Shown piece by piece: positions 18,222 to 26,354 of a DNA stretch of 64,000 nucleotides. The stretch is from Agathobaculum hominis (GTDB lineage Bacteria > Bacillota > Clostridia > Oscillospirales > Butyricicoccaceae): positions 196,193 through 260,192 of the forward strand of contig NZ_JACOPK010000005.1 of the NCBI RefSeq assembly GCF_014288055.1, written 5' to 3'. Positions within the stretch are counted from its first letter, which is position 1. Each line of letters starts with the position of its first letter. The position numbers were made by a program, and so were the translations under genes. The notes under the pieces are model-generated. The model had not been told where the DNA came from and made no database searches. It was given only the letters and a program-made list of their open reading frames with translations.

Positions 18222-18284
18222 TTGGTTCTTCCTTTCTCATAGTGAGTGTATCATGCGGCTGCACGAGACAGCGGGGATGCTGTC

Positions 18285-18806
18285 TCAAAGAATAGCAACG
18301 TTATCTTCCCCGTCCACCTCGCGGAGGCGGACGCAGACCCTTTCCTCGTGCGAGGTCGGCAGGTTTTTGCCGATATAGTCCGGGCGGATGGGGAGCTCGC
18401 GGTGGCCGCGGTCGACCAGAACGGCGAGCTGGATGCGGCTTGCGCGGCCGAAGCAGGAGACCGCCTCGATCGCGGCGCGCACGGTGCGCCCGGTGTAGAG
18501 TACGTCGTCCACGAGAACGACGGTCGCGCCCTCGATGCGCGCGTCGGGGGAGGGCATCGGCGCGTCCTGCCGCGGCATGTCGTCGCGCCACGGCGTCACG
18601 TCCAGCTCGATGACCGGAGGAGTCGTGCCTTCGACCTCACCGAGCTTCTGCGCGATGCGCTGCGCGAGGTAAATGCCGCGGGTGCGGATGCCGGCGAGCA
18701 GGAGATGCTCGGCGCCCTTGTTTTTTTCGATGATCTCGAACGCGATGCGGGTCAGCGCACGGCGGATGCCGTCCGCGTCCATGATCACGGTTTTCTGACC
18801 TGCCAT
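18285..18806 (-). CDS. pyrR: Bifunctional pyr operon RNA-binding attenuator / uracil phosphoribosyltransferase
   Basis: PyrR binds the pyr leader RNA in the presence of UMP and promotes termination, and it also has UPRTase activity. The 173-residue protein has the PRPP motif VVLVDDVLYTGRT and the N-terminal start MAGQKTVIMDADGIRRALTR-like region typical of the family. Its own leader contains a PyrR-binding hairpin and terminator (listed separately), so the operon appears autoregulated. Confidence 0.95.
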   Translation of the reverse strand: MAGQKTVIMDADGIRRALTRIAFEIIEKNKGAEHLLLAGIRTRGIYLAQRIAQKLGEVEGTTPPVIELDVTPWRDDMPRQDAPMPSPDARIEGATVVLVDDVLYTGRTVRAAIEAVSCFGRASRIQLAVLVDRGHRELPIRPDYIGKNLPTSHEERVCVRLREVDGEDNVAIL

Positions 18807-18865
18807 GCGACACTTCCTTCGAGAATAAACATGCAGCGAAATGAATAAACTTACGAACCGATATA

Positions 18866-18905
18866 AGAAAAATGACTTTCCGCACGATAAAAGACGCAGA
18901 AAGCC
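18866..18905 (-). terminator. pyr leader attenuator terminator
   Basis: On the minus strand GGCTTTC-TGCG pairs with CG-GCG-GAAAGTC and is followed by ATTTTTCTT, 60 nt before pyrR. Its upstream position and the PyrR-binding stem before it make it the attenuator. Confidence 0.85.
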
Positions 18906-18961
18906 GCACTGAAGTTACACCTGTCCCCTGTTTCGGCTGACGGCGTATGCACTGTTTTCTG

Positions 18962-18993
18962 CCTTGTGCGGCTCACGGGCCGCTTCTTAAAGG
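18962..18993 (-). promoter_or_regulatory. PyrR-binding RNA hairpin
   Basis: On the minus strand the leader reads CCTTTAA, GAAGCGGCC, CGTGAGCCGC, ACAAGG. This has the classical PyrR binding-loop layout: a lower CCTT/AAGG stem, an upper GCGGC/GCCGC stem and the conserved GAG in the loop region. It lies between the promoter and the attenuator terminator. Confidence 0.8.
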
Positions 18994-19041
18994 CGGATTT
19001 TTCCAAATCGTACCGTGAACGGAGCCACGGTGTTCTCTATC

Positions 19042-19070
19042 ATTATACTGTATGCGAGCGTTTTTGTAAA
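19042..19070 (-). promoter_or_regulatory. pyr operon promoter
   Basis: On the minus strand TTTACA, a 17-bp spacer and a perfect TATAAT. The predicted transcript start near 19035 puts the PyrR hairpin about 45 nt into the leader. Confidence 0.85.
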
Positions 19071-19211
19071 CAGTCGATTGCGCAAAATATTCCGGATTTT
19101 GCAGGTGGATTTTGTCAGCGCTGACGGAGGAAGAAAGCGGGCGCGGCGGGACATAATAAGGGAGCGGCGCGGAGAGCAGCGCTGAAAAAAGCGAAAAACG
19201 GAGGAAGAAGT

Positions 19212-19382
19212 ATGCAGGTATCACCATTTGTATCGGGTGTCGCGACGGGAGCGGTCGCGGGGGCAGTGATGAGCATTGTGGCGGCGAGTGCGATGCTGAA
19301 CCCGTCGCTGCGGCATTCGGCGCAGCACGCAGCGAACCGGGCGGAGCACGCTGTGCACCGCGCAGTGAGCAGGATGGGATAA
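19212..19382 (+). CDS. Small (56 aa) membrane or surface protein
   Basis: ATG preceded by GGAGGAAG; 56 residues. An N-terminal Gly/Ala/Val-rich hydrophobic stretch (about 5-30, with a GAVAGAV pattern) is followed by a His/Arg/Ala-rich amphipathic tail (NRAEHAVHRAVSR). This resembles the short YtxH-like envelope proteins of Clostridia, but I cannot name it. Its promoter would face away from the pyr promoter in the same spacer. Confidence 0.6.
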   Translation: MQVSPFVSGVATGAVAGAVMSIVAASAMLNPSLRHSAQHAANRAEHAVHRAVSRMG

Positions 19383-19389
19383 GCCCGCC

Positions 19390-19975
19390 CGAGGTGAGCG
19401 TGTACAATGGCCGCCTTTGGCGGCCGGGGATTGCCGCCGCCCGGCGGCGGGGGCAAAAGGGGCAGGGACACCAAGGTTTCCCTGCCCCTCTTGACTCCCC
19501 CTCATCTTCCTTGGGACGCGACTCCCTTCGGTCGCGCGTCTAAAAGCGAGGGGCCCACAGGGGCGTTTGGTGCTCCAAGAGCACGCCCTTGATGGAAGCG
19601 GAGCTTTTCGCAGCGGAATGCTGTCGTTCTGCACAGAATGGCCGCGCACTGTTATGCGCGGCGCCTTACGCAAGGGAAATTCAGGGCAGTAAAGCGTCCA
19701 AAAATCTGCCCGACGCACGGAACCGAGCTCCCGTACCCACGTTTAGCCGAGCATCTTCGATGCGACGGCTCAAAGGAAGGTCAGGGGAGTCAAGAGGGGA
19801 CAGGAAACCATGTTTGGTGTCCTGTCCCCTTTTGCCCTCCGCCGTGGGCACGGCGTCTCCGCCGCCGAAGGCGGCAATGCTCACGCCCTCGGAGGGCGTA
19901 ATCTCGCCTCCAGCGGCGAGCCGCCGGATCGGCGGAACCGCCTGCCGTCAGCAGACGGTTAAGAGAAAAAAGACC
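19390..19975. repeat. Composite hairpin-rich repeat, copy 2 (outer module plus core)
   Basis: Outer hairpins (GGCCGCCTTTGGCGGCC, GCCGCCGCCCGGCGGCGG on the left; GCCGTGGGCACGGC and CCGCCGGATCGGCGG on the right) surround a 387-bp core. The rest of this stretch up to the Gfo/Idh gene at 20065 has an AAGGCTCCCTTTTGTCAAGAGAGCCTT hairpin-like terminator near 19998-20030 on the minus-strand side. Confidence 0.75.
19451..19837 (+). repeat. 387-bp MITE-like core element, copy 2
   Basis: Same arrangement as the copy at 5446 but opposite orientation: left hairpin end GGGCAAAAGGGGCAGGG...CTCTTGACTCCCC, right end GGGGAGTCAAGAGGGG...CCCCTTTTGCCC. Interior blocks TTTGGTGCTCCAAG, GCGCACTGTTATGCGC and CTGCCCGACGCACGGAACCG are shared with the other copies. 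Confidence 0.82.
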
Positions 19976-20064
19976 TCTGCTGAGGGCATAAGAAAAAGGC
20001 TCCCTTTTGTCAAGAGAGCCTTCTTTTCTTGTTTTACATCAGCGTACGCTGCGGATTTTCGGAA

Positions 20065-21090
20065 TTACTCCTCAACCTTTACGTAAACGCCGCCGTTACG
20101 GCAGGACTCGGTAGCAGCCTTAGCCATCAGAACCGGACGCAGGCCGTCAACAGCGCCGACAGCAACCGGCTTGTCGTTGTTGATCGCATCAACGAAGGAG
20201 ATAACCTGGTTGATGAATGCCTGGTTGTAGCGCTCGAGGAAGAACCACAGCGGCTTCTCGGACTTCGCGCCGTCTACGGTCATAACGGTGGTGGTGTTGA
20301 CCAGATCGTTAGCGTCGGAAGCCATGCCCTTGGAGCCGAAAGCCTCTACGCGCTGATCGTAGCCGTAAACTGCCTGACGGGAGTTGTTGATGACAGCGAT
20401 GCAGCCGTTAGCCATCTTCATGGTAACAACAGCGGTGTCAACGTCCGGAATGCCGGACTCTTCCTGCAGCTTCGGGTTAACGAGGCAGGAACCGACAGCG
20501 GAGATCTCAACAGCCTCGGAACCGGTTACGTAGCGAACCATGTCGAAGTCGTGGATCATCATATCATAGAAGATACCGCCGGAAACTGCAACGTAGGATG
20601 CCGGAGGGGGCTCCGGGTCACGGGAGGAAACGATAACGATGTGCGGATCGCCGATCGTGCCGTCCTTGACTGCGTCTGCAACTGCCTTGTGGTTGTGGTC
20701 GAAGCGGCGGTTGAAGCCTACCTGGAACTTGACGCCCTTCTCCTCAACGAGTGCGAGCAGCTTCTTGATCTTGTCGATATCATAATCGATCGGCTTCTCG
20801 CAGAATACGTGCTTGCCAGCCTGAACTGCTGCCATGGATACATCGCAGTGCGTGTCAGTGGAGGAGCAAACGAATACTACGTCTACTTCCGGGTTGTTGA
20901 TAACGTCCATGAAGTCGGTGGAAACGTTGGTGATCTTGCGCTCTGCCAGCCACTCGCGTGCGCCGGACTTATCCAGCATCGGATCTGCTGCTGCGACTAC
21001 CTGTACGCCCGGTACAGAGTTGATCAGGTTGTTGATGTGCAGCTTGCCGATACGGCCGCAGCCAACTACGCCGATTTTCAGAATGCCCAT
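20065..21090 (-). CDS. Gfo/Idh/MocA oxidoreductase, inositol 2-dehydrogenase-like
   Basis: NAD(P)-dependent sugar or inositol dehydrogenase of 341 residues. The Rossmann motif GVVGCGRIGKLH is at the N-terminus and the signature VFCEKPIDYD near 95, with the family's C-terminal beta-sheet domain. I chose the start at 21090 because AGGAGA lies just upstream and the Rossmann strand begins at once; a 40-residue upstream extension of the frame has no support. Divergent from a LacI-type regulator, which probably controls it. IolG-type specificity is likely but not certain. Confidence 0.88.
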   Translation of the reverse strand: MGILKIGVVGCGRIGKLHINNLINSVPGVQVVAAADPMLDKSGAREWLAERKITNVSTDFMDVINNPEVDVVFVCSSTDTHCDVSMAAVQAGKHVFCEKPIDYDIDKIKKLLALVEEKGVKFQVGFNRRFDHNHKAVADAVKDGTIGDPHIVIVSSRDPEPPPASYVAVSGGIFYDMMIHDFDMVRYVTGSEAVEISAVGSCLVNPKLQEESGIPDVDTAVVTMKMANGCIAVINNSRQAVYGYDQRVEAFGSKGMASDANDLVNTTTVMTVDGAKSEKPLWFFLERYNQAFINQVISFVDAINNDKPVAVGAVDGLRPVLMAKAATESCRNGGVYVKVEE

Positions 21091-21181
21091 TGTAATTCTC
21101 TCCTTTTCAGTAGGTCGAGACTCCGGATGGTCAGTCTGCACAGCGCAGACCGCATTCCGCAGCTCTCCCTTGGATAACTTT

Positions 21182-21210
21182 ATTATATCCCACTTGCCAT
21201 CGTGCTTCAA
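21182..21210 (-). promoter_or_regulatory. Promoter of the Gfo/Idh gene
   Basis: On the minus strand TTGAAG, a 17-bp spacer and TATAAT. Confidence 0.75.
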
Positions 21211-21307
21211 GTGGGGATTTCATTTTTAGCGTACCGCCCAATTTTTGCATGTCCATTTGGTGAAAAGTACAGGAAATCACGGGCAAAAACGTGCAGAAGA
21301 GCCGTGC

Positions 21308-21478
21308 GTTGTGCAAAAATAAAAAATGCACAACCGAATGCGACAAATTCGCGCGCAGTGTCTAAAATGCACAGAATTGCTTGTGAAGCTTTGTTTGGTA
21401 TGATAGAATAAACCGTGCAAACGTGAACTAAAATGCACAATTTACCGTGATTTCGTGCTGTGAACGAAAAAATGCACG
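21308..21478. promoter_or_regulatory. Cluster of ATGCAC operator-like repeats
   Basis: AAAATGCAC(A/G) occurs four times on the plus strand at 21323, 21364, 21430 and 21469, and one copy forms the perfect inverted repeat GTTGTGCA / TGCACAAC (21308-21315 and 21327-21334). They lie between the LacI-type regulator and the divergent oxidoreductase, where its binding sites would be expected. Confidence 0.6.
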
Positions 21479-21503
21479 AGAGAGTAAAAGGGAGATTCCT
21501 GCT

Positions 21504-22526
21504 ATGAAGGTAACTGCACAGTGGATCGCGGATCAGTGCGGCGTATCGCGCGGAACGGTAGACCGCGTGGTAAACGGCCGTCCGAACGTCTCGCCCGAGG
21601 TGCGCGAGCGCATTCAGAAGCTGATCAGCGAATACGGCTACAAAACACCGACGCAGCGGCAGGCGGCCCGGGCGGGCCGCGGCGTGTACCGCATCGGCGT
21701 CATCCTGCCGAGCTGGGATGCGTTCTTCATCCGCCGCATGCGCGACGGCATCCGCACCGCGGTGCACAACCGCGGCCTGAACGACGTGACCGTGCTGGTC
21801 GAGGAGCTGAAGAACCGTTCTCCGCGCTCGTACTTCGAGGCGATCGGCCGCATGGAGGAGCGCGGCATCGACGGCCTGATCGTCACCGCGCCCGACACGC
21901 TCGTCATGCGCGAGGAGATCGACCGTCTGGTCGCCTCCGGTGTGCCGGTCGTGACCTGCGACTCGGACGTCTGCCAGAGCCGCCGACTGTATCACATCGG
22001 TCAGGATATGGTAAAGTCGGGCCGCGTCGCGGCGGGACTGATCGCGCCCTATGCGGAGGGCGGCGAGATCCTCGTCGTTACGGGCAACCGCGAGTTTGCG
22101 GCGCATGACCTGCGCGTGCGCGGTTTTCTTGACCGGCTGCACGAGCTGCGCGGCGACGACGTGGTCGTGAACGTCATCGAGAGCGTCGAAAAGTACGAGC
22201 TGACTTATGACGGCGTGCTGTACTACGCGAAGGGTCATCCGCGTCTGCGCGGCATCTACATGGCGAACGAGTCCGTGCGCGGCTGCATGGACGCGCTCGA
22301 GCGCGTCAGGCCGGCGCGCCGTATCCACGTGGTCTGCCACGACTTGACGCCCTATGCGCGCAAATACCTCGAGGAGGGGCGGCTGGACTTCATCATCGAC
22401 CAGGACTTCTCCGCCCAGACCACGCGCGCGATCGAGGTGCTCGCGCACACGCTGCGCACGGGCGAATCGCCGCGCCGGAACATAGAATATATCCACACGA
22501 GCATCATCACGAGAGAACTGCTTTAA
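21504..22526 (+). CDS. LacI-family transcriptional regulator
   Basis: A 340-residue repressor-type protein. Residues 1-50 form the LacI helix-turn-helix (IADQCGVSRGTVDRVVNGR), and from about 60 on there is a periplasmic-binding-protein-like sensor domain (YRIGVILPSW...). The sensor is closer to the ribose-binding type used by sugar or inositol regulators. It is transcribed away from the Gfo/Idh gene with operator-like repeats between them, which suggests it controls that gene. Start supported by GGGAG upstream. Confidence 0.9.
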   Translation: MKVTAQWIADQCGVSRGTVDRVVNGRPNVSPEVRERIQKLISEYGYKTPTQRQAARAGRGVYRIGVILPSWDAFFIRRMRDGIRTAVHNRGLNDVTVLVEELKNRSPRSYFEAIGRMEERGIDGLIVTAPDTLVMREEIDRLVASGVPVVTCDSDVCQSRRLYHIGQDMVKSGRVAAGLIAPYAEGGEILVVTGNREFAAHDLRVRGFLDRLHELRGDDVVVNVIESVEKYELTYDGVLYYAKGHPRLRGIYMANESVRGCMDALERVRPARRIHVVCHDLTPYARKYLEEGRLDFIIDQDFSAQTTRAIEVLAHTLRTGESPRRNIEYIHTSIITRELL

Positions 22527-22554
22527 GGCAGCACCGCAATATTGCAAGAGCACG
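22527..22554. repeat. Lone end related to the 161-bp palindromic element
   Basis: GGCAGCACCGCA, ATTG and CAAGAGC in order match one arm of the palindromic element at 31149-31309 (GGCAATACCGCA, ATTG, CAAGAGC). It starts directly after the LacI-type stop codon. The rest of the element is absent. Confidence 0.4.
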
Positions 22555-22601
22555 CATGGGGGCGCGCGTTCTCCGCAAGCGAGAGGAGACAAGGTATTTA
22601 T

Positions 22602-23864
22602 ATGAAACGAAAAGTCATCAGCGCACTGCTCGCCTGCACCCTGCTCGTAGGGTCGGCCGTGCCGGCGCTCGCGGCCGGGGAGACGGCGGCGGGGCAGACG
22701 CCTGCCGGCATCGGCGCGGAGGCGCCCGCGCTCAAGGTCCGGCAGATGGGCGTGCTGGCCGTGAAAAAGGCGGTGAAGGAGGATAACAGCACAGTGCGCA
22801 TCCTGCGCAAGAACGCCTCCGCCATCGAGGACGCGGCGGGCGGCTCGTCATTCGGTTCGGCGTCGGTCAGTCCCGGCGCGACATACAGCGAGCTGGCGGA
22901 CACGCTCGAGAAGATCCTGGAGAGCGGAACGCTGGACGGGGACACGAAAAAGGCCTATGAGGCGCAGATTACCGCGCTGCGCGGCAATGCGGAGAACATG
23001 AACCTGTCGGTGAGCGTGCAGTATCAGAGCGCGCTCGCGATGCTCTCGCAGCTCGACGATCAGGCCTACCAGCTGCGCCGACAGGCGGACAGCATCGCCA
23101 ATCAGATGGCGATGGCGGCGCAGAACCTGCTGTATACGATGGAAACGCTGGACTGCCAGATGGAGAGCCTGAAAAACGGCATCGCGACCCTCGACCGCAA
23201 TCGCGCGGTGATGAAGGTGCAGCGCAGCCGCGGCATGATCGGTCAGCTCCAGCTCGACACGGTGGAGAACCAGCGCGTGCAGCTGGTCAATTCGCAGCAG
23301 ACGCTCGCCAATATGCGCGAGCAGATCGGTCTGTCGCTGTCGCAGCTGTGCGGACTGGACGCGGATACGCTCGTCGAGCCGTCCACGCTCATTATGCCCT
23401 ATGAGGGCGAGCTTGACCGGATCAACGCGAAAACCGGCCTCGAGAACGCGAAAAAGAACAGCTTTGACATCTGGAGCAGGCGCGTGTCGCTGCGTGCGGC
23501 GCAGAACGTCTATGACAAGAACATTTCCGGCACGGCCGAGGCCGTGAAGGCGGCGGAGGACCAGCTTGCGGTGACGCAGGAGTCGGTCGAAACGGCCTAC
23601 GCCACGGTCATTCAGAACATGAAGGACAGCCGCGTGTCGCTCACGGCGGCGCAGAACGCGCTGACGCAGGCGCAGGACGATCTCCGTCTGGCCTCCGTCA
23701 AGTATAAGCTCGGCACGATGAGTCGGCTCAGCTACCAGTCCGCTGAGGACGCGGTAAAGACCGCCGAGATCAACGTCAGACTCGCAAAGCTGACCGTTGC
23801 GCAGAACTACACGGCGTGCCAGTGGGCCGAGCAGGGCGTGCTGACGCTCCCGACCGGTGTTTAA
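22602..23864 (+). CDS. TolC-like outer-channel family protein, first copy
   Basis: A 420-residue secreted protein with a signal peptide (about 1-27, ending PALAAG) and long Gln/Ala-rich helices (about 100-200 and 290-410) typical of TolC coiled coils. AGGAG lies upstream of the ATG at 22602; an in-frame start 60 nt earlier has none. It opens an operon with a second TolC-like protein, an adaptor lipoprotein and an RND pump. TolC normally spans an outer membrane, which a Bacillota host should lack, so its actual location is an open question. Confidence 0.8.
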   Translation: MKRKVISALLACTLLVGSAVPALAAGETAAGQTPAGIGAEAPALKVRQMGVLAVKKAVKEDNSTVRILRKNASAIEDAAGGSSFGSASVSPGATYSELADTLEKILESGTLDGDTKKAYEAQITALRGNAENMNLSVSVQYQSALAMLSQLDDQAYQLRRQADSIANQMAMAAQNLLYTMETLDCQMESLKNGIATLDRNRAVMKVQRSRGMIGQLQLDTVENQRVQLVNSQQTLANMREQIGLSLSQLCGLDADTLVEPSTLIMPYEGELDRINAKTGLENAKKNSFDIWSRRVSLRAAQNVYDKNISGTAEAVKAAEDQLAVTQESVETAYATVIQNMKDSRVSLTAAQNALTQAQDDLRLASVKYKLGTMSRLSYQSAEDAVKTAEINVRLAKLTVAQNYTACQWAEQGVLTLPTGV

Positions 23865-23915
23865 CATTTGATAAATCCATAAATCCCATTTCGCTATTAA
23901 GAAAGGTTGATACAT

Positions 23916-25148
23916 ATGAAGAGAGCAGCTGCCGCAGGACTTTGCGCGGCTCTGCTGTGCGGCATGTGCGCCCCGGCCTACGCGGCGGACACCGCAGCCG
24001 CACAGACCGCCGTGCAGACGCCGGTCAGGCTGACGTTCGATACGCTCGAAAAGACCGTGCGCGAGGGAAACGTTTCCATCCGCTCGTATCAGCAGACGGT
24101 GGAGAGCGCGGAAAAGACCGACGTTTCCGACCAGTACATCAACAAGTATTTCAATCTGTCGCAGCAGATCGACGCCTACGACAGGCAGATCAGGGAGCTG
24201 AAGAAGTCGCGAGACGGCATCACGGATACGGCGCTGCTCGCCTCGATCAACGGGCAGATCAAGCTGCTGCAGGCGCAGCGCGAGAGCCTGTACCGGCAGT
24301 ATAACGATCTCGACGACGACGAGGACGACGCAAAGGACGAGCAGAAGAACACGGTCAACTCGACGCGCCGTCAGATGCAGAACAACGCGGACACCATCTG
24401 CATGTCGGCCGAGAACAACTACATTTCGCTCGCGTCCATGCAGTATTCGCTCGCACAGACCGAGCGCAGCCTGCAGCAGCTCGACCGCACCATCGCGCAG
24501 ACGAAAAAGCAGGTCGCCCTCGGCATCGCCACAAAGAACGCGCTCTCCGGCCTGCAGAGCCAGCGCGAGCTGCTCGCGGCGAAGCAGAAGAGCGCGCAGA
24601 CCTCGGCGGACAGCCTCAGGAACACGCTCGCCATTCAGTGCGGCTACCCGACCGGCACCGAGATCACCATCGAGGCGCTGCCGGGCGTGACAAATGAGCA
24701 GCTCGCCGCCATCGACTACGAAAAGGATCTTGCCGCCGCGCTCGAGAACAGCTATTCCATCTGGTCCGCCAGCGACAGCGTGCGCAAGGCGTCCGACGAC
24801 TACGAGAACGACGTCACCAACAATCTGCACGCCTATGAGGCGGCGAAGATTCAGCGCGACGCGACCGAGGAGAGCGTAAAGAGCTCGTTCCGCAAGCTGT
24901 ACAAGACCATGCAGGAGAAGATCACCGCCATGGCCGCCGCGCAGGGCGACCTGACGCAGGCGCAGAAGACCTTCGCGGTCTCCGAGCTCCAGTACAAGCG
25001 CGGCATGATCTCCCGGCTGAAATACGAAGAGGCGCAGGACACGTACACGACCGCTCAGGAGACAGCAGAAAACGCGCGTACCGACCTGCTGACCGCATAC
25101 AACAATTACGAGTGGGCAAAGCGCGGCGTGATGTCGAGCGCAAACTGA
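23916..25148 (+). CDS. TolC-like outer-channel family protein, second copy
   Basis: A 410-residue protein with a signal peptide (AYAADT cleavage region near 24-27) and the same coiled-coil-rich architecture as its neighbour, including related C-terminal segments (QAQKTFAVSELQYKRGMISR here, SVKYKLGTMSRLSYQSAEDA there). A very acidic DLDDDEDDAKDEQK insertion lies near 130. AAAGG is nine bases upstream of the ATG. The pair looks like a tandem duplication that has diverged strongly, possibly forming a hetero-oligomer. Confidence 0.8.
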   Translation: MKRAAAAGLCAALLCGMCAPAYAADTAAAQTAVQTPVRLTFDTLEKTVREGNVSIRSYQQTVESAEKTDVSDQYINKYFNLSQQIDAYDRQIRELKKSRDGITDTALLASINGQIKLLQAQRESLYRQYNDLDDDEDDAKDEQKNTVNSTRRQMQNNADTICMSAENNYISLASMQYSLAQTERSLQQLDRTIAQTKKQVALGIATKNALSGLQSQRELLAAKQKSAQTSADSLRNTLAIQCGYPTGTEITIEALPGVTNEQLAAIDYEKDLAAALENSYSIWSASDSVRKASDDYENDVTNNLHAYEAAKIQRDATEESVKSSFRKLYKTMQEKITAMAAAQGDLTQAQKTFAVSELQYKRGMISRLKYEEAQDTYTTAQETAENARTDLLTAYNNYEWAKRGVMSSAN

Positions 25149-25178
25149 GAAGACAGGCAAATTCTAAGGAGGAGACCG

Positions 25179-26348
25179 ATGAAAAAACGTATTTTAGCGG
25201 CGCTGCTCGCAGCATCCATGGCGCTCTGCGCGGGCTGCGGCAGCCAGACGAGCGACGACGGGGAGGAGCAGACCGCAGCAGGCACCGCCGTTGAGGTGGC
25301 CGAGGTGACGAAGGGCGCGATGAGCACCGAATACTCGGTCAACGGCAAGGTCGTTGCGGACAACGAGGTGCAGGTGTTCCCGATGCTCGCCGGTCAGGTG
25401 CTGACGCTCAGCGTCAGCGAGGGCGACAAGGTCGCGAAGGGGCAGACTTTGCTGAACGTGGACACCTCGTCGGTCACCTCGACCATGTCCTCGCTGCGCG
25501 AGTCGTACAATGCGACCAAAACCGCGACCGAAAAGGCCATCGAGAACGCGCAGATCGGCGTCGAGCAGGCGCAGCTCGCCGTCGAGAACACCGAGGCGCT
25601 GCTCGAGGCAGGCGCGGCCGCTGAGCAGGATCTGACCAAGGCCAAGCAGGGCCTTGCGCAGGCGCAGGCCGGCGTACAGCAGGCGCGCGCGCAGCAGGCG
25701 GCATCTCTCGCCCAGATCCAGGCGAGCATGGACCAGATCAACAAGCAGGCCTCCTACGGCACGGTGACTGCGCCCTGCGCGGGCACGGTCACGGCGGTGA
25801 ATGTCGTGCAGGGCGGCATGGCCTCCTCCGCACAGCCGGCGGTCGTCATCGCCGAGGACAGCCGCGTCAAGATCAACGCATCGGTCTCTGAGGATGTGTT
25901 CGCCGGTCTGCACACCGGCGACAGCGCGGGCGTGCAGATCTCCGTCCTGTCCGACGAGGTCAAGAGCGCGAAGATCGTCTCGCTCCCGGCAGCGGCCAAC
26001 CAGCAGACTAATCTCTATGACGTATCGGTCTCGGTTCCGTCCGGCACCGAGCCGGCCATCGGCGCGTTCGCGACCGTCATCTTCTACACCGACCGCCGCG
26101 AGAACACGCTCTCCGTTCCGACCGACTGCGTGCTGACCGGCAACGACAACGAGCGCTACCTGTTCACCGTCGACGAGAGCGGCACGACCGCTGCGCGCGT
26201 GACCGTTGAGACCGGTCTGGTCGGCAAGACCAACACCGAGATCACCTCCGGCCTGAACGAGGGCGACCGCGTCGTCGTCAAGGGTCAGTCCTACCTGTCC
26301 GACGGCTCTGCCGTCCGTGTCGTCACCAGTGACGGCGGGGAGGGTTAA
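25179..26348 (+). CDS. RND efflux adaptor (membrane fusion protein), lipoprotein
   Basis: HlyD/AcrA-type periplasmic adaptor of 389 residues. An N-terminal signal ends in a lipobox-like CAGC (Cys20). The order is a biotinyl-lipoyl half (GQVLTLSVSEGDKVAKGQ near 70), a long helical hairpin (about 105-185), the second lipoyl half (GTVTAPCAGTVTAV), then the beta-barrel and membrane-proximal domain. AGGAGG precedes the ATG. It is 30 nt after the TolC-like gene and 6 nt before the RND pump. Confidence 0.92.
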   Translation: MKKRILAALLAASMALCAGCGSQTSDDGEEQTAAGTAVEVAEVTKGAMSTEYSVNGKVVADNEVQVFPMLAGQVLTLSVSEGDKVAKGQTLLNVDTSSVTSTMSSLRESYNATKTATEKAIENAQIGVEQAQLAVENTEALLEAGAAAEQDLTKAKQGLAQAQAGVQQARAQQAASLAQIQASMDQINKQASYGTVTAPCAGTVTAVNVVQGGMASSAQPAVVIAEDSRVKINASVSEDVFAGLHTGDSAGVQISVLSDEVKSAKIVSLPAAANQQTNLYDVSVSVPSGTEPAIGAFATVIFYTDRRENTLSVPTDCVLTGNDNERYLFTVDESGTTAARVTVETGLVGKTNTEITSGLNEGDRVVVKGQSYLSDGSAVRVVTSDGGEG

Positions 26349-26354
26349 GGCTCG

